Below, in pieces: positions 24,086 through 37,332 of a stretch of 64,000 nucleotides of DNA (its first letter is position 1; every line of letters begins with the position of its first letter). This DNA comes from Embiotoca jacksoni (lineage: Eukaryota; Chordata; Actinopteri; Embiotocidae), in contig JAKOON010000006.1 in the NCBI GenBank assembly GCA_022577435.1, forward strand, positions 22,525,678-22,589,677, in the 5' to 3' direction. The notes under the pieces are model-generated. The model searched no databases. It was not told where the DNA came from and saw only the letters and a program-made list of their open reading frames with translations. The translations under genes and the position numbers were made by a program.

Positions 24086-27000
24086 TAACTTTCAAAAGCG
24101 CTAAAAATGAAGTCAATTGGAATAACTGAGTTTGAATTGTTATTTTTCTTACCTTACTGTATCAGTTACAGCTCAAAGCATAGATACATTCAAAGTATGA
24201 CAAAATCACATTCTTGATTCATTTTATGTTTTCTGAAAAGTTACCTGCAAAAAGGAGGGAAACATTCAATGGATTTAAAAAAAAGAAGAGAAGATAACTG
24301 GAAAATTTGGTAAAATAATTTCTACTATTATTATAATAGTATATCTCTTCTTTTCATCAGGTGTTTCGGAAAATATTTTGTTATTGTAATGTTTTCCTGA
24401 TTTCATTGTGTTTATTGTAATTCATTATTGTAAGGAATTAAAAATGATCACACAAACAGTATAGGTTTGTTTTTATGCTGCCATGTGTTGGAATAGCTCA
24501 CCAGTCCATCTGTTGTATGCCCCCACAATTTTTCAAGTTACTTTTTCCGGGCAGTGATTCAGCCAGGCCCAACACTACAGATGGTTCGTTGTGGTAATAG
24601 TCGGGCAAACGTCGATAGCATGCTACACTAAAAGCTCCAAGCGTCAGCCAGCCTGAGCAAATTGAGCATCTAACGCAAGTAGACCATTAACGAGCTAACT
24701 GAAGGTGGTTCACACAAAAAAAAAGTGCATGACATATTTTACTTCACATTTTTAAATGCATTTTCTCCATATTTGTATCCAAACGCTGGCTAGATTCTTC
24801 AATATATTAAAGTTCAATTGACTATTAAATGAAACCTTGAAAAAAAAGCTGACAAACTTTTTAAAAGATCTCTAATGGACTCTGTATCTTTCCTCGTGCT
24901 TACTTGTGGTTTCTGCCTGTCACACGTGTACATGTCCACTTATAATCGACACCGCTAAGGTCACATGATTTTCTTTAAACTGCAGAGGCGCCCTCTTGCG
25001 GAGGTCCGCCATTTTTTTGTCTGCAGCCACGTCCCTCTCCGTTTATAGGTCTGTTGCAATGCAGCCAAAAAAAAATAAACTTTTTCTTTTCATCTGTTTT
25101 CAGTTATGTTTCTTTGAATGCACCAAAGTGTTGAAAAAAACTCCCTGAATCTCAAATAATACAAAAACCACCACAGAAAATACAAAGAAATGGTCATTGC
25201 AATGGATAACTTTTCTGAAGGCATGTCAGCCAATAGGTGTGAAGCTTGAAAATACATTTCAGGAGTACATAAAACATAGCTAACCAGCAAAAGTACGTGT
25301 TTTTATCATTTAAATACTGAATCCCCATCGTGACATCAGTCAGATTTACGAACCTAACAAACTGTTGTGCCAATAAAGAGTTGAGAATGGAGAAGCCAAG
25401 ACAAGAAGGAGAGTATCGTCAGTAGACAATAAGGACCATGATGGTGACAAAGAAAGGAGGTAAATGAAAAGATGGAAGTGGAGAGAAAAAGCCACTAAGG
25501 AGGGTGTCAACATATTTTCTCTCTTTCAAACCGACGTGGTATAACACATCGTCCTCTCCTCCTCTTCTCTCCAACTTCGCTGGGTTTCCATTTTTCTTTT
25601 GTTTCTGTACCTTCGTATCACCCAATCAGTTCCCATCCCCTTCCTCCCTCTTTATCTGACCTCCTCTCTAGCTTTCCTGTCCTCTCCTCCACTCACTTCT
25701 TTAGTATCGGCAGCTGCAGCCTTTTCAGAGCCTCTCATCAGTCCTTCACATTTTTCTCTCCTTATTGTAGCACCAGTGCACTGACCCCTCATCCACCCTC
25801 CCTTCCCTCTGTGTCTCTCTCGCCCTTCATTTTCTCCTGCCAAGTCAGCTCTCTTCAACCCCCCCCACCCCACCCCCTCTATCATTTCTTTAACTCTCTC
25901 TCTCTGGCCAAGTCATTAATAGGGAAGACTGTGTTCCTCTAAGCCACTGGGTCTTTTGCTTTTTGCAGTTTTACTCTTTCATCGTCCTCTGTCCTTTTCT
26001 GTCCTCTCTCTTATGTCGTACTCTTTGTTTTTATTTCTCCCATCATGGTTTATTTTCCCAAACTCTTGAAATCAAATTGGATTTTCTCTGGCTTCAATAT
26101 CAAATGAAACATGTTGCCAAAGTATTGCAATACAAATGAATCTCAATACCAACAAAGGCCCTTGAGGCTCCAAGGTTCACTGCATGACAATGTCTGGACG
26201 AAGTGCACCTACTGACAGTTTTGCTATTGTTGAGGTTTACTAACAGAAGTGATGCCAAATAAAGTTTGTCATGAGAGAGAAGCTAGAAAATAGCCATTCA
26301 AATCAAAGGTGGTGCTCACCACTTTGGTCGGTTTTCATGCAACCTCTCGTGGTCAGTTCTATATAGAAACGTGACAGTGATGGTCATCGCTGGGCACAGA
26401 GGATGATTCGATGAGTGTATTGTGGTGCCATTTTGCCACAAGGAGTATCTGAGGATGATGAAGTGGTCGCCTGAACACATAAATCATGAGATTTTGTTGC
26501 TGCAGTGTTGCACAATGTTTTTGAACTTTAAACGAGTGGAGGTGTCAAAGGTGATCAGGAAACATGTTTGAATCACAACTGTTGTAAAGTTAACTTCTGC
26601 TACTTAGGTTCAATGACCCGTTGGCAGAAAAGACAAGAGGAATGCATTAAACTGCATCACATTCAGTTTGTCTTAAACAAAAACAAATGGCTCTACAATT
26701 ACAGCATCTCTGCTTTCAGTAAGTGAGTCACTCTTTTTTTCACATCCAGGAGCTATAATTGTGTTTACGAAAAGGTCTCGACTTGTCTCATCATTTTGAA
26801 CACACGAGTAGTAATTTATATGATGACAAATGTTCGGGTGAATCTTACACACTATTGGCAAACCAAGACAAACTTGTTTGTAGCAGGGTTGCTTTGACTC
26901 TGTTGGTTTATATTTCATAGTCTGTCTTTTCTTTCTGACAAAAAAAACAAAAACTGTCCTTACAAACCTTGAACACAGAGAACTGCTGGCATATATGGGT

Positions 27001-30000
27001 TAGCTTTTGTGCTGGAATCCATTCTTCTGGGAAACATCAAGAGCAAAGACATTTAAAAGACATGACAAGGAAATCATTGTTCACCGGCCATGGTTTTGTT
27101 AATATTGGCCCTGATGACATTTTTAACCGCATCAAGATGGTTAAGCTTACAATTAAAAGCCTGTTTCAGACTCCACCAGTGTGTGTCAAGTGTGTAACTT
27201 TATAAGCTCTTTGCTGATGCAGCAGATGTGTGTAAATTTAGAGTGTCTTGGTCCAGTTTTTTTTTTTTTTTTTTTTTAATAACCAACTAATCCTCCCCCA
27301 GTGGAAGCAAAGCCAATGTTACTGTGGAGTGAGATGTTTAAAACAGCCACAGTGAAGGAATGTAGGATTTATAAAAATGCACTGAATCAATAAAGAATGT
27401 GCATCTATAGATTATTTAAAAAAAATGCAAGAGTGACATTAGTAGAGAGGCATTAGGTTAATTTGTGTTTTTTGTTGTTGTTTGTAGTGTTATTTTTTCA
27501 GCACTCCTATTTTGAAAGGTCAAGCAGCAGCAATTGTTTGGATGATGTTACAGACTTTGTTATCAAAGGAACGGACAACTTTGATTCTTTACTTGAACAG
27601 AATTGTTTTGGATCTTCGGTTTCTTACGGAGAGCTTTCATGTTTTAAAAAATCATTCTAGTTTAAAAAAAAAAAAAAAAAAATAGAGAGCTTTCCAGTTT
27701 GACTATGTTGTGTCATCACCAAACCTACTGACGAGTTGTCACAGACTCACAGGAGTTGACTGAATGTGACAAAATCAAAATAGCCAGGACTTGGAAAATG
27801 GCCCATGATCTGTAATTAAGCCCTGCAAATCTGTGGACGAAGTGCTGCGCCAGACAAAAACAGCAGAGCAATGAAAGCATGTTAACAAGGATGAGGGACA
27901 AATCAAAAGCAATACAAATAACTTTAATATGTAGATAAAATACAGGCTTGACCTCTTGCAGAAGTATGTCATTTTCTGAACATTCCTCCATCTGTGTCTC
28001 CATTTATAGTCAGGAAATCACACTGGACTGGATGCAGGGTCCAAATCTATATTGTGAGGACAGAGTTAAGGTGTTTGATCCAAAGGGGGTTTCACTGAGG
28101 CTTCTAATTATTGATAGGCATGTTTGGGACATAACTTGAAATAAAAAATGAAAAAAAGAGTTTCATCTCTCATTCCCTTTAAAAGCCAGGTGTGAAGCAC
28201 CTTGGTGGGTTGATTTTAGTAGAAATAACTCTTCTCTGTGGAGGCAACAGTGTGCATACTAAGCAGATTGACGTTCACCATAATCATTTTTCATATTGCA
28301 ATCTTTTTTTTTTTTTTTTTTTTTTCAGCCTTTTGCATGTTAGAGCGCTGCGACAAGTGCCTGTATGTTTTACCAAGCAGAGCGCTTCGTAAAAAATGCA
28401 CCCTTAAAGTAACGGTAAAATACCGATCCACTGGCTTTAGACCAGGGTTTTGTTGGTAAATCACACAAATCATTTTCCACTGCCTCAAGATATAAATACA
28501 TCGACAACTTATGTGACTACACTTCATTTTAAGACCAACTCCCTCATGAGTGCTCAGATGGTCGTAAGTAAAAACATTTTTTTATTTAAACATCGAAGAC
28601 GTTGGACATGAAAAGGACAACTGCATCAGTCTGAAACTGGCAGAGACACTAGATAAGAGCCTGCACACTGTTTGTCTTCACCTTCTAACTGCACTCTTCT
28701 TTGTCTGCCTCTCTCCGCCTCCCCGTCTCTTTGTGTGGAGCCTGCTACAACATTTTGATTTACTTAAGTGACTCCATTCTGCAATCAGCCTCAGACATGA
28801 ACTGTGTGTTTGTGGCCTTTTTCCATGTGTGTGTGTTTGAGGTTTAAATCCCAGCCACCAGCCACTCGCCTGAGGTTCATTAGCCTGATCAATGATTGAC
28901 TCTTTTCTCCTCTCTTCTTCTTTCAAAAATCTTTCGCAGTTTGACCCCTCTATCATTCTCTATTTGAATAACATTGATTCATTCTCATGTCAAGACGGTT
29001 CCTCTCTTTCTTTCTTCCTTCTCTCTATATCTTCTTGCCATTCCCATCATTGATTAAATCTGGGGTTGAGAAATATGTTTTTTCCTTCTCTCTCTCTTCT
29101 TCCTCTCCTTCATTCAATGGCTCATTGATTAGCTCTGGTGTTGAGGAGAATTGCCTATTTGGTCCCAAAGTAAAAAGCCCTAAGTGTTTGTGTTTCTCTC
29201 TCCACCTCAGCCTGACCACCACCCACCCCCTCCTCCCCTGCTTTCAGTATAGACGTTGTCAATAAGCCTTGGCGTCATCCCGCCATTTGCAGAGAAACTT
29301 GTCTTTATGTTGCTTTTTTCCGCTCAGACTTGATTGCCTTGGCGTCTACTGAGGCATCTGAAGGCTGGACAGTGCAGGTTTTTTTGGCATCTATTTTCTC
29401 TCAGGGGGAAAGAGACCAACTGTGTGGAGCTGCAAAGCCATTATGCTGTCTTTGTTCACTTGTCTTGAAACAAATGCCAATGCTGAGTTAAAACAATTTA
29501 CAGAGCTAGTACTGGACTTTCATTCAATTTTACCACCCAGCTTCTTCTCTTCATTTCATGAACTTAAAAAAATAGAAAAAAAGTAATTGTCGCACGTGAA
29601 AGAGTTCGGGCACCCTTCAGAGAACATCATTAACTCATTAGGTCTTAATTACAGTCACGCAGTGGAACTCAGAAGGCATGTCAAAGACTCTCAGCTGATG
29701 ACAACTCCAGAGCTAATAAATTCTCTTCAAATACACAACAACCACAGACTCCTTTAAGCAACTGAATGAGAATCTGAAAATTCAGCTAAAAGATGCATGC
29801 AAAGCAAAGTCTGTAAATCTCATGCATAATTCATATTCTCGTTTGACCTGCCGCATATAGTTGTTTCTCCCACTTTTCTGCGAGATGGCAAAAATTGTCT
29901 TTTTAAGTGTCACACTCTTTTTATTATATATATATACAGGCAAGTTTGTTTTAAGGATCATTAAAGATTAGTAATACGATGAATAACCATTCTCATTCTG

Positions 30001-30368
30001 AGAGATTGACATCCATTTCAAGGATGGTTGGAAATCAGATTTGCAAATCAGAGCTGCTCCTCTGATCATCTAGCAGCTTCACTAACATTCTCCATAACCA
30101 TCTTGGAATTGTTCTGTCAAAAGTGAACGTATTTTTTGTCCTTCAGACCAACACAGCAGTGATGTTGAAACAAGAGGACACATTACCCTGAGGCAGCAGA
30201 ATGAAATAATAACTGTACTATGTCTCACCTACACTAACAGGGAGAAGAGAAGAAAGGGTCAGTGTTCAGCCTGCTGCTGAAAACAAAGGAAAAAAGAAAG
30301 CTGGCCATGCGTGTGGATGAGAGAGATAAACATCCCAGCTCAGCAGCATTAAACTTCTCATTCCGCAG

Positions 30369-30398
<30 letters not shown>
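30369..30398. repeat. (CA)n microsatellite
   Basis: About 15 CA units. Confidence 0.9.
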
Positions 30399-30399
<1 letters not shown>

Positions 30400-33300
30400 T
30401 AGAGCAGAAGCAGCTCTTCATAGCTGAATGCTTGATTTAAATAGCAGTGATTTCTTTCACACCTAGCACACTGTCACCTCATCGCTCCGGCGTCACACCA
30501 TCTGCATGGATTTTATACACTCTTCAGGGCATGTAGCAGTTTCAACACATAGCTTTGATTAAAATATGTTTTCAGTGGCTACATTAAAAGATGGGGAAGT
30601 CTACTAGCTCTTGTCTGTGACTGTCATGTGAAGAATTTTGCACTTCTTCATCAAAATATACATTACAGACATCACTTAAACATATATTTTGAACAATTAA
30701 AACATTTTCATCTTGGAGTGCAGGTGAAATCAATTTTTTTTTACAAATGAGCTGATGGAAGCGCAGTGCTTATCTGACTCCTGCTGTATCAAACTTCGAA
30801 CAGTAATCAGGTTCATGTAAATGTAGTCAATGGCTCACATTAAAGGCATACAAGCCTTTGCTTGAGAAATTAGATCCTTTGGGCCACCTGAAAGCTTTTA
30901 ATGTGGAATACGTGATTCTTTTGTTATTTCTGTAATGGAGGTAAATTAAAGCTTCTTTTACAGCATTTACAGCGACCGCGAGGAATATGTGGAGAGAAGC
31001 AATTTTACACTACTGACATTTAAGCTTTATGGTAACAACATACACCGACGCCCAGGGTGTGCATGCACACTGCAGTTGCCCCTTTGACCTCTTTGGATGA
31101 GAAGCCTATTTGGTGTACATTAATAGATATGTGTTATTACTGAATTTCGCCGGGGGATGAAACCACCACCCCGTAAGAACTAGCGCAAGCGGCAGTGAAG
31201 TTAACTTTAATCCTCTGGACACTCAGACAGGTAACTGTCAGGTTAAGAAGCAGCAGTGGAAAGATAAGTGTCACGCAAAACTGGTTTAAAATAAATTTGC
31301 GGCTTGAACTTAACTGTGAGATGAGCTGCTTAAGTTGTAAAAATGTAGTGTGCTGCGCCTTTCACCAGCCGATGTTACAAAAACTTATCTTGAAGTCGCC
31401 ATTCAGATAGCCCCAAAAAAGTGTATAAATCCCCCCTATGTGAAACATGTAAGGGGGGAATTCTACCCCAGTTTGAAAAGTGAAATTCAGGTGCTGTATG
31501 AGGATATTTCCAACCAATAAAATGCTTTTGTTCTGACAATAACATCAGATGATTGGAAGTTTAGATTGTGTTGCTGCAGTCCCACTGCTGACTATAAGAA
31601 GTGTCCTTTTATTGTTATAAACTAAGCCACTGCCAATCAAACTGTGCACTTCCCTGCAAACCTGATAACCTCATATTAAAAAGCATTTCCGTTTAAATTT
31701 GTGACAATGATCAGTTTTTAGGATCGAGACAGAACTTAAGCTAGTTAAGTTATTTGATTCAACAATGTAACAGTGAATAGCTACATTGTTGGACGAGCTT
31801 CTATGTTAGCAATATTAGACCTGACTGTACTGTTTCTACTATAACATTAAAGTTAAAGTCAACCAGTCAGAAAGGAAACACACACTGTACACACTGGCTG
31901 CTTTACAGTAACAATGTGGTGTTTTTGGATGACAGGGGCTGATGGGGAAGGAGTCCTGGAGACATGAGAAGTGGATCGATATTTTTAAAATGTTCCAACA
32001 ACCTTTAATGATGCATTGTGATCCAGGATTTTTTTTTTTTTTTTTTCTTTCTTTCTTTCTGTGTTTGGTGGCTTGGATGAGCTTTTCACACTTATATAAT
32101 CACCACTTCTCCACTAGGCTTATGTGATTTTTACAAACTGGCACACTAGAAAGGCAAAACTCTGCCAAACTCCAGTTTACTATGTGTGTCATGTTATGGC
32201 ATGAAAAATAGGGTTCAATGGGTGAAGTAAAAAAATGTGGCGGCCCAGCGCAAATCAGGCAAAGTGAGTCGTCTGTCAGATATGAATGTAGCCTCTATAT
32301 CATACGAGTTTTCCTGACTGGACCCTGTGAAGAATATCTCTTTACGTTCTGTTGCTTCTATCCTGAAATCATGTCGGTCAGTGAGGCAGACTTCTACTCA
32401 CTGAACCGACTCCCTCCGTCTCTGATGCCTCAGCACTTGGTCATACCAGGAAGCAGCACACTGAGGCGTTTCCTCGCCTGTTCTCACACTCCCTGCTTCT
32501 CTCTCCTGTAAACAGGGAGGTAAAAAAAAAAAAAGAAAAAAGATTGGTTTCTGATTTTGTGTTATTATGTGGTAATAATGTGTTTTTCTGTTTACTTTCT
32601 GTCAGTGCTCAACTTCCCACAAAAATATGTGGCGCAAAGAAAAAAAGAAGTGTGTGTGTGTGGGGGGGGGGGGATTTAGAGTGATGTGAGAAAATAAAGA
32701 GAAAAAGCATGTCTAAAAGAGCAGGAAGTGGTGAGGGTGATATTTTAGATGTTTGGCTGAACGTCGGTTGGTTGGGTCGGGCTGGGACTACTTTGGGAAA
32801 AGAGGACCACACACATATACACAAACACACACACACGCACAACCTTTTAGGCACTTCAGCACCATAACTCAGTGCTGTTTCTGATTATGTTTAGATGTAA
32901 TGTATATACGAGGAGACGGCTGTCTGTCTCTCTACTTCCATCAGTCCATGTAGTTCTCCTTCTTTTTCTCACTCTGTCCTTCACAGTCTCCTCCCTCGTT
33001 ATTTTCTCCCTTTAATCCACCGATGTCGTCTGACTCTAATTGTGGTTGTCGTAGTTCCTTTCTCCAAACCATCAAAGTCTGCTTCCGATCAAACTCCTAA
33101 CTGTAAGAGGACCGATCCAGGGGTCATTGGATAGCCAACGTGACTCGGCATCTGGGGCTCGTCACCCTCCACAGGCAAATAGGTCACAGATCGGCACTCT
33201 GATGTGAAGTAAACTCTGCCTCTGTGGCCCCCTCCACGGTTCAAACAGCCCGGCTAAGTTTTCATCCTCAACTTGCAGCCGAACATTTCGCCATGTGGAG

Positions 33301-33671
33301 AGACACCAGGAGGAGGCCGGATGGCAACCACAGCACTTCCTGGATATATCCCCAGAGATATTCAAGTGAGGCTTTATGGTTGGTCTGTGAGTGTCTCCAC
33401 CATTGAAGAGATAATGATCAATATTGTCTCCATATTGCAATAGTTTACTGTTCGTTTGCTACAAACACTATTATGAAACAATTGAAGATATTACATGCCA
33501 CGGATTGGTCCTTAGCTCACGAGGTTACTGACCAAAACAAAGTAGTTTACGTTGGCTGGTGCAATTGATCTCAAGTTGTGATTTAATTCCACAATCACCA
33601 AAAAACGTCTTCAATGAGTCATGTCTCTCATACTTGATGGCTTTTCTGAGAGTCCCTCCAGCACTTCTCTC

Positions 33672-34040
33672 TTAGCCTGGCTCCGCCCACCTGTCACTCA
33701 GCTTCAGTTTTCTTGGCTGTGAATGCAGTCTGGTAACTCGGCTCGTATTACCATGGCCACTCTGAAGGGCGGACCAATCAAAGACAAGTGTCAGTAGTAA
33801 ACCGTGTTTGCCCCCGTCACTGTGATGGTGACAGTGACGAGCTGATCGGAAAACAAATCACCTAAACGTTTGGCCTTCAGCGCAGAACAAACGCTTAGCA
33901 CCTCGCTGAGCTGCTGGTGTTCATTATAACAATTAAAAAAATATATGCTGTGCTCAGAAAAACGCTTTGGTTGACGCAGGAAGTTGCAGCGGACTAACTA
34001 TATTCACGGACTGAAATTTGGACTGGTTCGCACCAGGCTA
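33672..34040 (+). mobile_element. hAT-like non-autonomous transposon, copy 1
   Basis: 369 bp, starting TTAGCCTGG and ending CCAGGCTA, flanked by identical 8-bp repeats cttctctc (33664-33671, 34041-34048). An 8-bp duplication is typical of hAT elements. There is no coding capacity. A diverged second copy lies at 62498-62917 in the opposite orientation. Confidence 0.78.
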
Positions 34041-35198
34041 CTTCTCTCCTGCCATGCCACATCTTGGTTTCCATCCACTTAACAAGAGCCTGAAACATTG
34101 CCCACACGAACTAACTCAGATCAAGATTGACAAGATGTACAGTTTTCATGTCGATGCAAACCGAGATTAAACAGCCGTGGCTGAATTTTAGGCAAAAACC
34201 TTCAAATCATGACCCGGCGGTCTGACATGACCCTGCTAGGTACATTAAAATGAACTAAGAGGGATATAATGGTGTCAGGTAGACACAGAGAGCAGGTAAC
34301 AGAGCTTCACTGTGAGACGGAGGTTGTAATAGACCCCTGATTATGGCTGCTGCAGCCAAAATATATAAATTTTTAACAGATGTTTTGAATTTCCCAAGAT
34401 TCCTTTCAAAATGTTCCGCTTTCAAAATGCCTCGCGTCATTTTTTCCAGACCCACTTTCAGTAAAAACAGTGGATTAGATACTGAAAGTCAGAAGAGGTA
34501 AAAAGTAGCCATGGTTATATTTACCTCTTTTAATTTACAAATTGGACTCCCAAACCCGATCGGTCTCCTTTGTGTTCATATCTGTCAGTTGCTCTCTCGG
34601 ACCAGACTATGTTTTAGGGATTTTGTGAGATAAGACGGAGGCAGAGATGAAAGGAAGGAAACGTTGGAAAGCAAACAAGAAAAAAGAGTATTGGGAGAAA
34701 CCATGACCGACATGGAGAAAGCGGTCTGACTCCCACCGAGGCTGGCTGATCTATCCTGGAAAGCCATTGGCAGAACGCTGGAAGTCATTATGAGTTCAAA
34801 CCTCCATACGGTGCTGCTCGCCAACAATCATGACTGATCTCAGCATTGGTAATAGAGGCACAGGACATAAGAACAGATACAGTTCATATGTTGATTATTT
34901 CCCTCCTACAATATTTCAGAGAGCTCCACCGTCAAAAGCCACCTGTCTCTTTTTAACACCCGCCAAGGTGAGAAGAAAATCTGGAGAAATATGAGCAGCG
35001 TCTGAATATTCGGAGCATGTGAAGAAACACTGCTCGACATCTACCGCAGCTGCTGGACGTTTGGACTGAGATGAAAAAGTTCCCCAGAGCTGGTAGGGAG
35101 TGAATGATATGACTTACACATGAACACCAAAGACAGACATATAATATCCCCTGGTAACATACACCTTTTTTATAAACGACTAAGATTTGACCGATTAT

Positions 35199-36067
35199 CA
35201 GTCCCTCCAGGATTTTGAAGTTTTTTTTTTGTGATTGTTGCATTTAAAAAAGTTTAATATTGAGGCAGATTTTCTCAAAAATTGCTATGTAATTTGTGGA
35301 GTTTTAAGTGATTTTTTTTTTTTTTTTTTTTTTTTGGTGGAAAATTATATATATATATATATATTTTTTTTTTTATTATTATTTTTTTTTTTAAGCACTC
35401 CCTGATAAAGAAATACATATATAATCACTTCCTTTGACAATAATCACACGCACATGACAGAGTTATTTTAGTTCTAATCTTTTTTTATTTATTTATCAAA
35501 CTTAGAGAACCATGGGCTAAAAGATACAGAAAAACTCTGAAAAGTGACGTAACTTTCCAGAACAGACAGTCTGTGACTGTAATATAGAAACAACGACGAC
35601 ATCAGCTGTCAAAATAAGAGCTTTAGATGCTGTTTAATTCATGTTCGTTTAGCACATCGGCCTACTGTATGCACAAAAACAAAGTGCAGTCTTTTACAAC
35701 TTGACATGTGAATAGAATTATTTTAACATGCAGTAATATGTTAACACTTTCTTTGATAATAAGCATTTAATTAGATCATTTTAATTATTTGGTCTTCGAC
35801 CACATTTGGTCTGTGGTGAAAACAGGAGCGGAGCCTTTCTGATTGTAAATGAGGAGTTACTTTTGTTAATAAAGTGAGTTTTGTTTGAAAAGACTTACTT
35901 TATGATGTAATATTTTCAGCACAGCTTCTGCTGATGACATTTTTTGCGAAAAATAATAGCAGGAATTTAAAATAGTAAAAAGTGCAAGTTTCTGCAAATA
36001 TTTAAAAGTTCGCTTAAATTCTCATTAATTATTGCGATCACAAGATCCCGATTTCCTGGAGGGACTG
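35199..36067 (+). mobile_element. CAGTCCCTCC-ended non-autonomous DNA transposon, copy B (complete)
   Basis: 869 bp with 14-bp terminal inverted repeats CAGTCCCTCCAGGA and flanking 5-bp direct repeats ATTAT (35194-35198, 36068-36072). No transposase frame. The left half contains a long T-run (35313-35335) and a TA/T-rich segment. It ends only about 150 bp downstream, in transcription, of the cassette-exon donor. I cannot place the superfamily. Confidence 0.75.
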
Positions 36068-36219
36068 ATTATCATCCACCCTCAGAAAAAGGGTGAATGA
36101 AGCTATCGAAAGGTAATTTTCTGTCTGAATATTAATGATGTATAATAAACGAAAAAGGTCAACCCAATAATCATTCAAAAGAAATGAAATGCATTTTAGA
36201 AGGTTTCTAATGAATTGAT

Positions 36220-36225
36220 CATTAC
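36220..36225 (-). other. Proposed 5' splice site of the cassette exon
   Basis: Minus-strand CATG|gtaatg. The consensus is only moderate (GTAATG rather than GTAAGT), which would suit an alternatively used exon. It was chosen because it is the in-phase GT. CCT|gtaaca, 12 bases further 5' in the transcript, would end in phase 0 and shift the next exon out of frame. Confidence 0.6.
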
Positions 36226-36411
36226 CATGTGTTACAGGTAAGTACAATCGAGCTGCATACTCCTCTTCCTCCTCCTCCTCCTCCTCCTCCTCTTCCTCTG
36301 AGTCGGGCTCAGCCGCGTTGCCTAACAGCGGGTTGTCATGGGGATGAGCTGACTGTGGATGTGATTGGTCAATGACAGATGATGGACAGGAGGGGGAGGG
36401 CATGGGAGAAC
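36226..36411 (-). CDS. tenm3: Probable teneurin intracellular-domain cassette exon with poly-glutamate run
   Basis: Candidate exon of 186 bp (62 codons), upstream of the 9503-9770 exon in transcription order. A strong acceptor lies before it (pyrimidine tract, then tttcatag) and the donor gtaatg follows CATG. Both boundaries fall after the first base of a codon, so inclusion or skipping keeps the frame and its end joins correctly to G|AG of the next exon. The translation begins GSPMPSPSCPSS, passes QSHPQSAHPHDNPLLGN, then AEPDS, thirteen Glu and YAARLYLPVTH. The Ser/Pro-rich start, a (N/M)PLL motif, an acidic stretch and a hydrophobic YL ending resemble the optional segment in the teneurin-2 cytoplasmic domain (...MPLLDSN...NPDEEFSPNSYLL...), at the same place in the protein. 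An earlier GT (after TTACCT) is out of phase. Inference from motif order, splice sites and phase; no transcript evidence is available here. Confidence 0.68.
36260..36298 (-). repeat. GAG/GAA trinucleotide run encoding 13 Glu in the cassette exon
   Basis: Thirteen consecutive Glu codons on the minus strand, mainly GAG with two GAA interruptions. The run is in frame within the proposed exon and could vary in length between alleles. Confidence 0.9.
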
Positions 36412-36458
36412 CTATGAAAGGACAAAACCAGGAAGGGGAAGAAAAAAAAAAGAGGAAT
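36412..36458 (-). other. 3' splice site and polypyrimidine tract of the cassette exon
   Basis: Read on the minus strand, a long pyrimidine tract (a T-run, then cttccccttcct) is followed by ggttttgtcctttcatag and the exon. This is the best-looking acceptor in the window. It supports the exon beginning at 36411 rather than at the ATG at 36403. Confidence 0.72.
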
Positions 36459-37262
36459 GATGAATTTGAAGAATGAAAAAAACAGTAAGAACATCAACAG
36501 CAACCAATATCTTTGAAAAAAGAAATGACAGCAATGGAGTGTGGTGATGTTTGCTGATGGTGTGACTGGAGATTGTGGCGTGAGACTGATGAAGTTGCAG
36601 CCACTGAAGGAAAAAGCCTGGATTGCGCCACACGGAGAGAAGAACCAATAGCTGTGCCACAAACATGCACACGCACGGTTCCAGGGTTCCCACTCTAAGT
36701 CAAATGTTAAAATCCCAGACTTTTCCATGACTTTCACTGACTAAAAAGCTGAAATCACATGACCTATAATGAACAAAAAAACAGGCTGCAGTTGTGCTGA
36801 GCGACAAGAAACAGACATTTCTGTTAAAAACAGGCTGACACATGCTCCTCTGGTTTCAGTGATATTAAAAGAAATTCATTGCATGTATAAATACTGGTTG
36901 CAGAGGCAAAGAATTTATCGAACAATACGATAATTAGCTCACAACCTAATAAGCTACATTTCCTATATTCCCTGACAGGTGGGAACCGTGCTAGTCATTC
37001 ACGGGGGAAAGGTTCTGCCAGGTTTCACCGACACACTCTCTCATGTCTCAACCTGCTTCTTCACCAACTCTTGACTGAAAGGGTCCAAATTGCAGACCGG
37101 TCAGCCGAGCATCAGTTGGTAAATGTTGTGTCTGAGTGAGACCAGACTCACAAGCAGAGTTCGCAAAATCAATTGTGTATCGATGTGGTAACCTTGGCAT
37201 TTAGTGACTTCTGCCTGCTAAATGGCTGGGCTCTCTGTTTGAGCATGTGTATTTGTATTTGG

Positions 37263-37264
<2 letters not shown>

Positions 37265-37323
<59 letters not shown>

Positions 37324-37332
37324 TGTGTGTGT
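37265..37332. repeat. (GT)n microsatellite
   Basis: About 29 pure GT units, then gtctgtgtgtgt. Confidence 0.95.

Noticed and set aside
32370..32410. Imperfect hairpin gtcggtcagtga...tcactgaaccgac
   Set aside because: Short, bulged stem; expected by chance at this length in 64 kb.
33162..33440. 92-codon minus-strand frame
   Set aside because: No recognisable domain or splice context; the text around 33215-33320 looks like a decayed fish repeat, but I could not define its ends.
36412..36737. Extended frames upstream of the cassette exon
   Set aside because: They read through the polypyrimidine tract and acceptor; the protein is low-complexity Phe/Ser and has no teneurin similarity.
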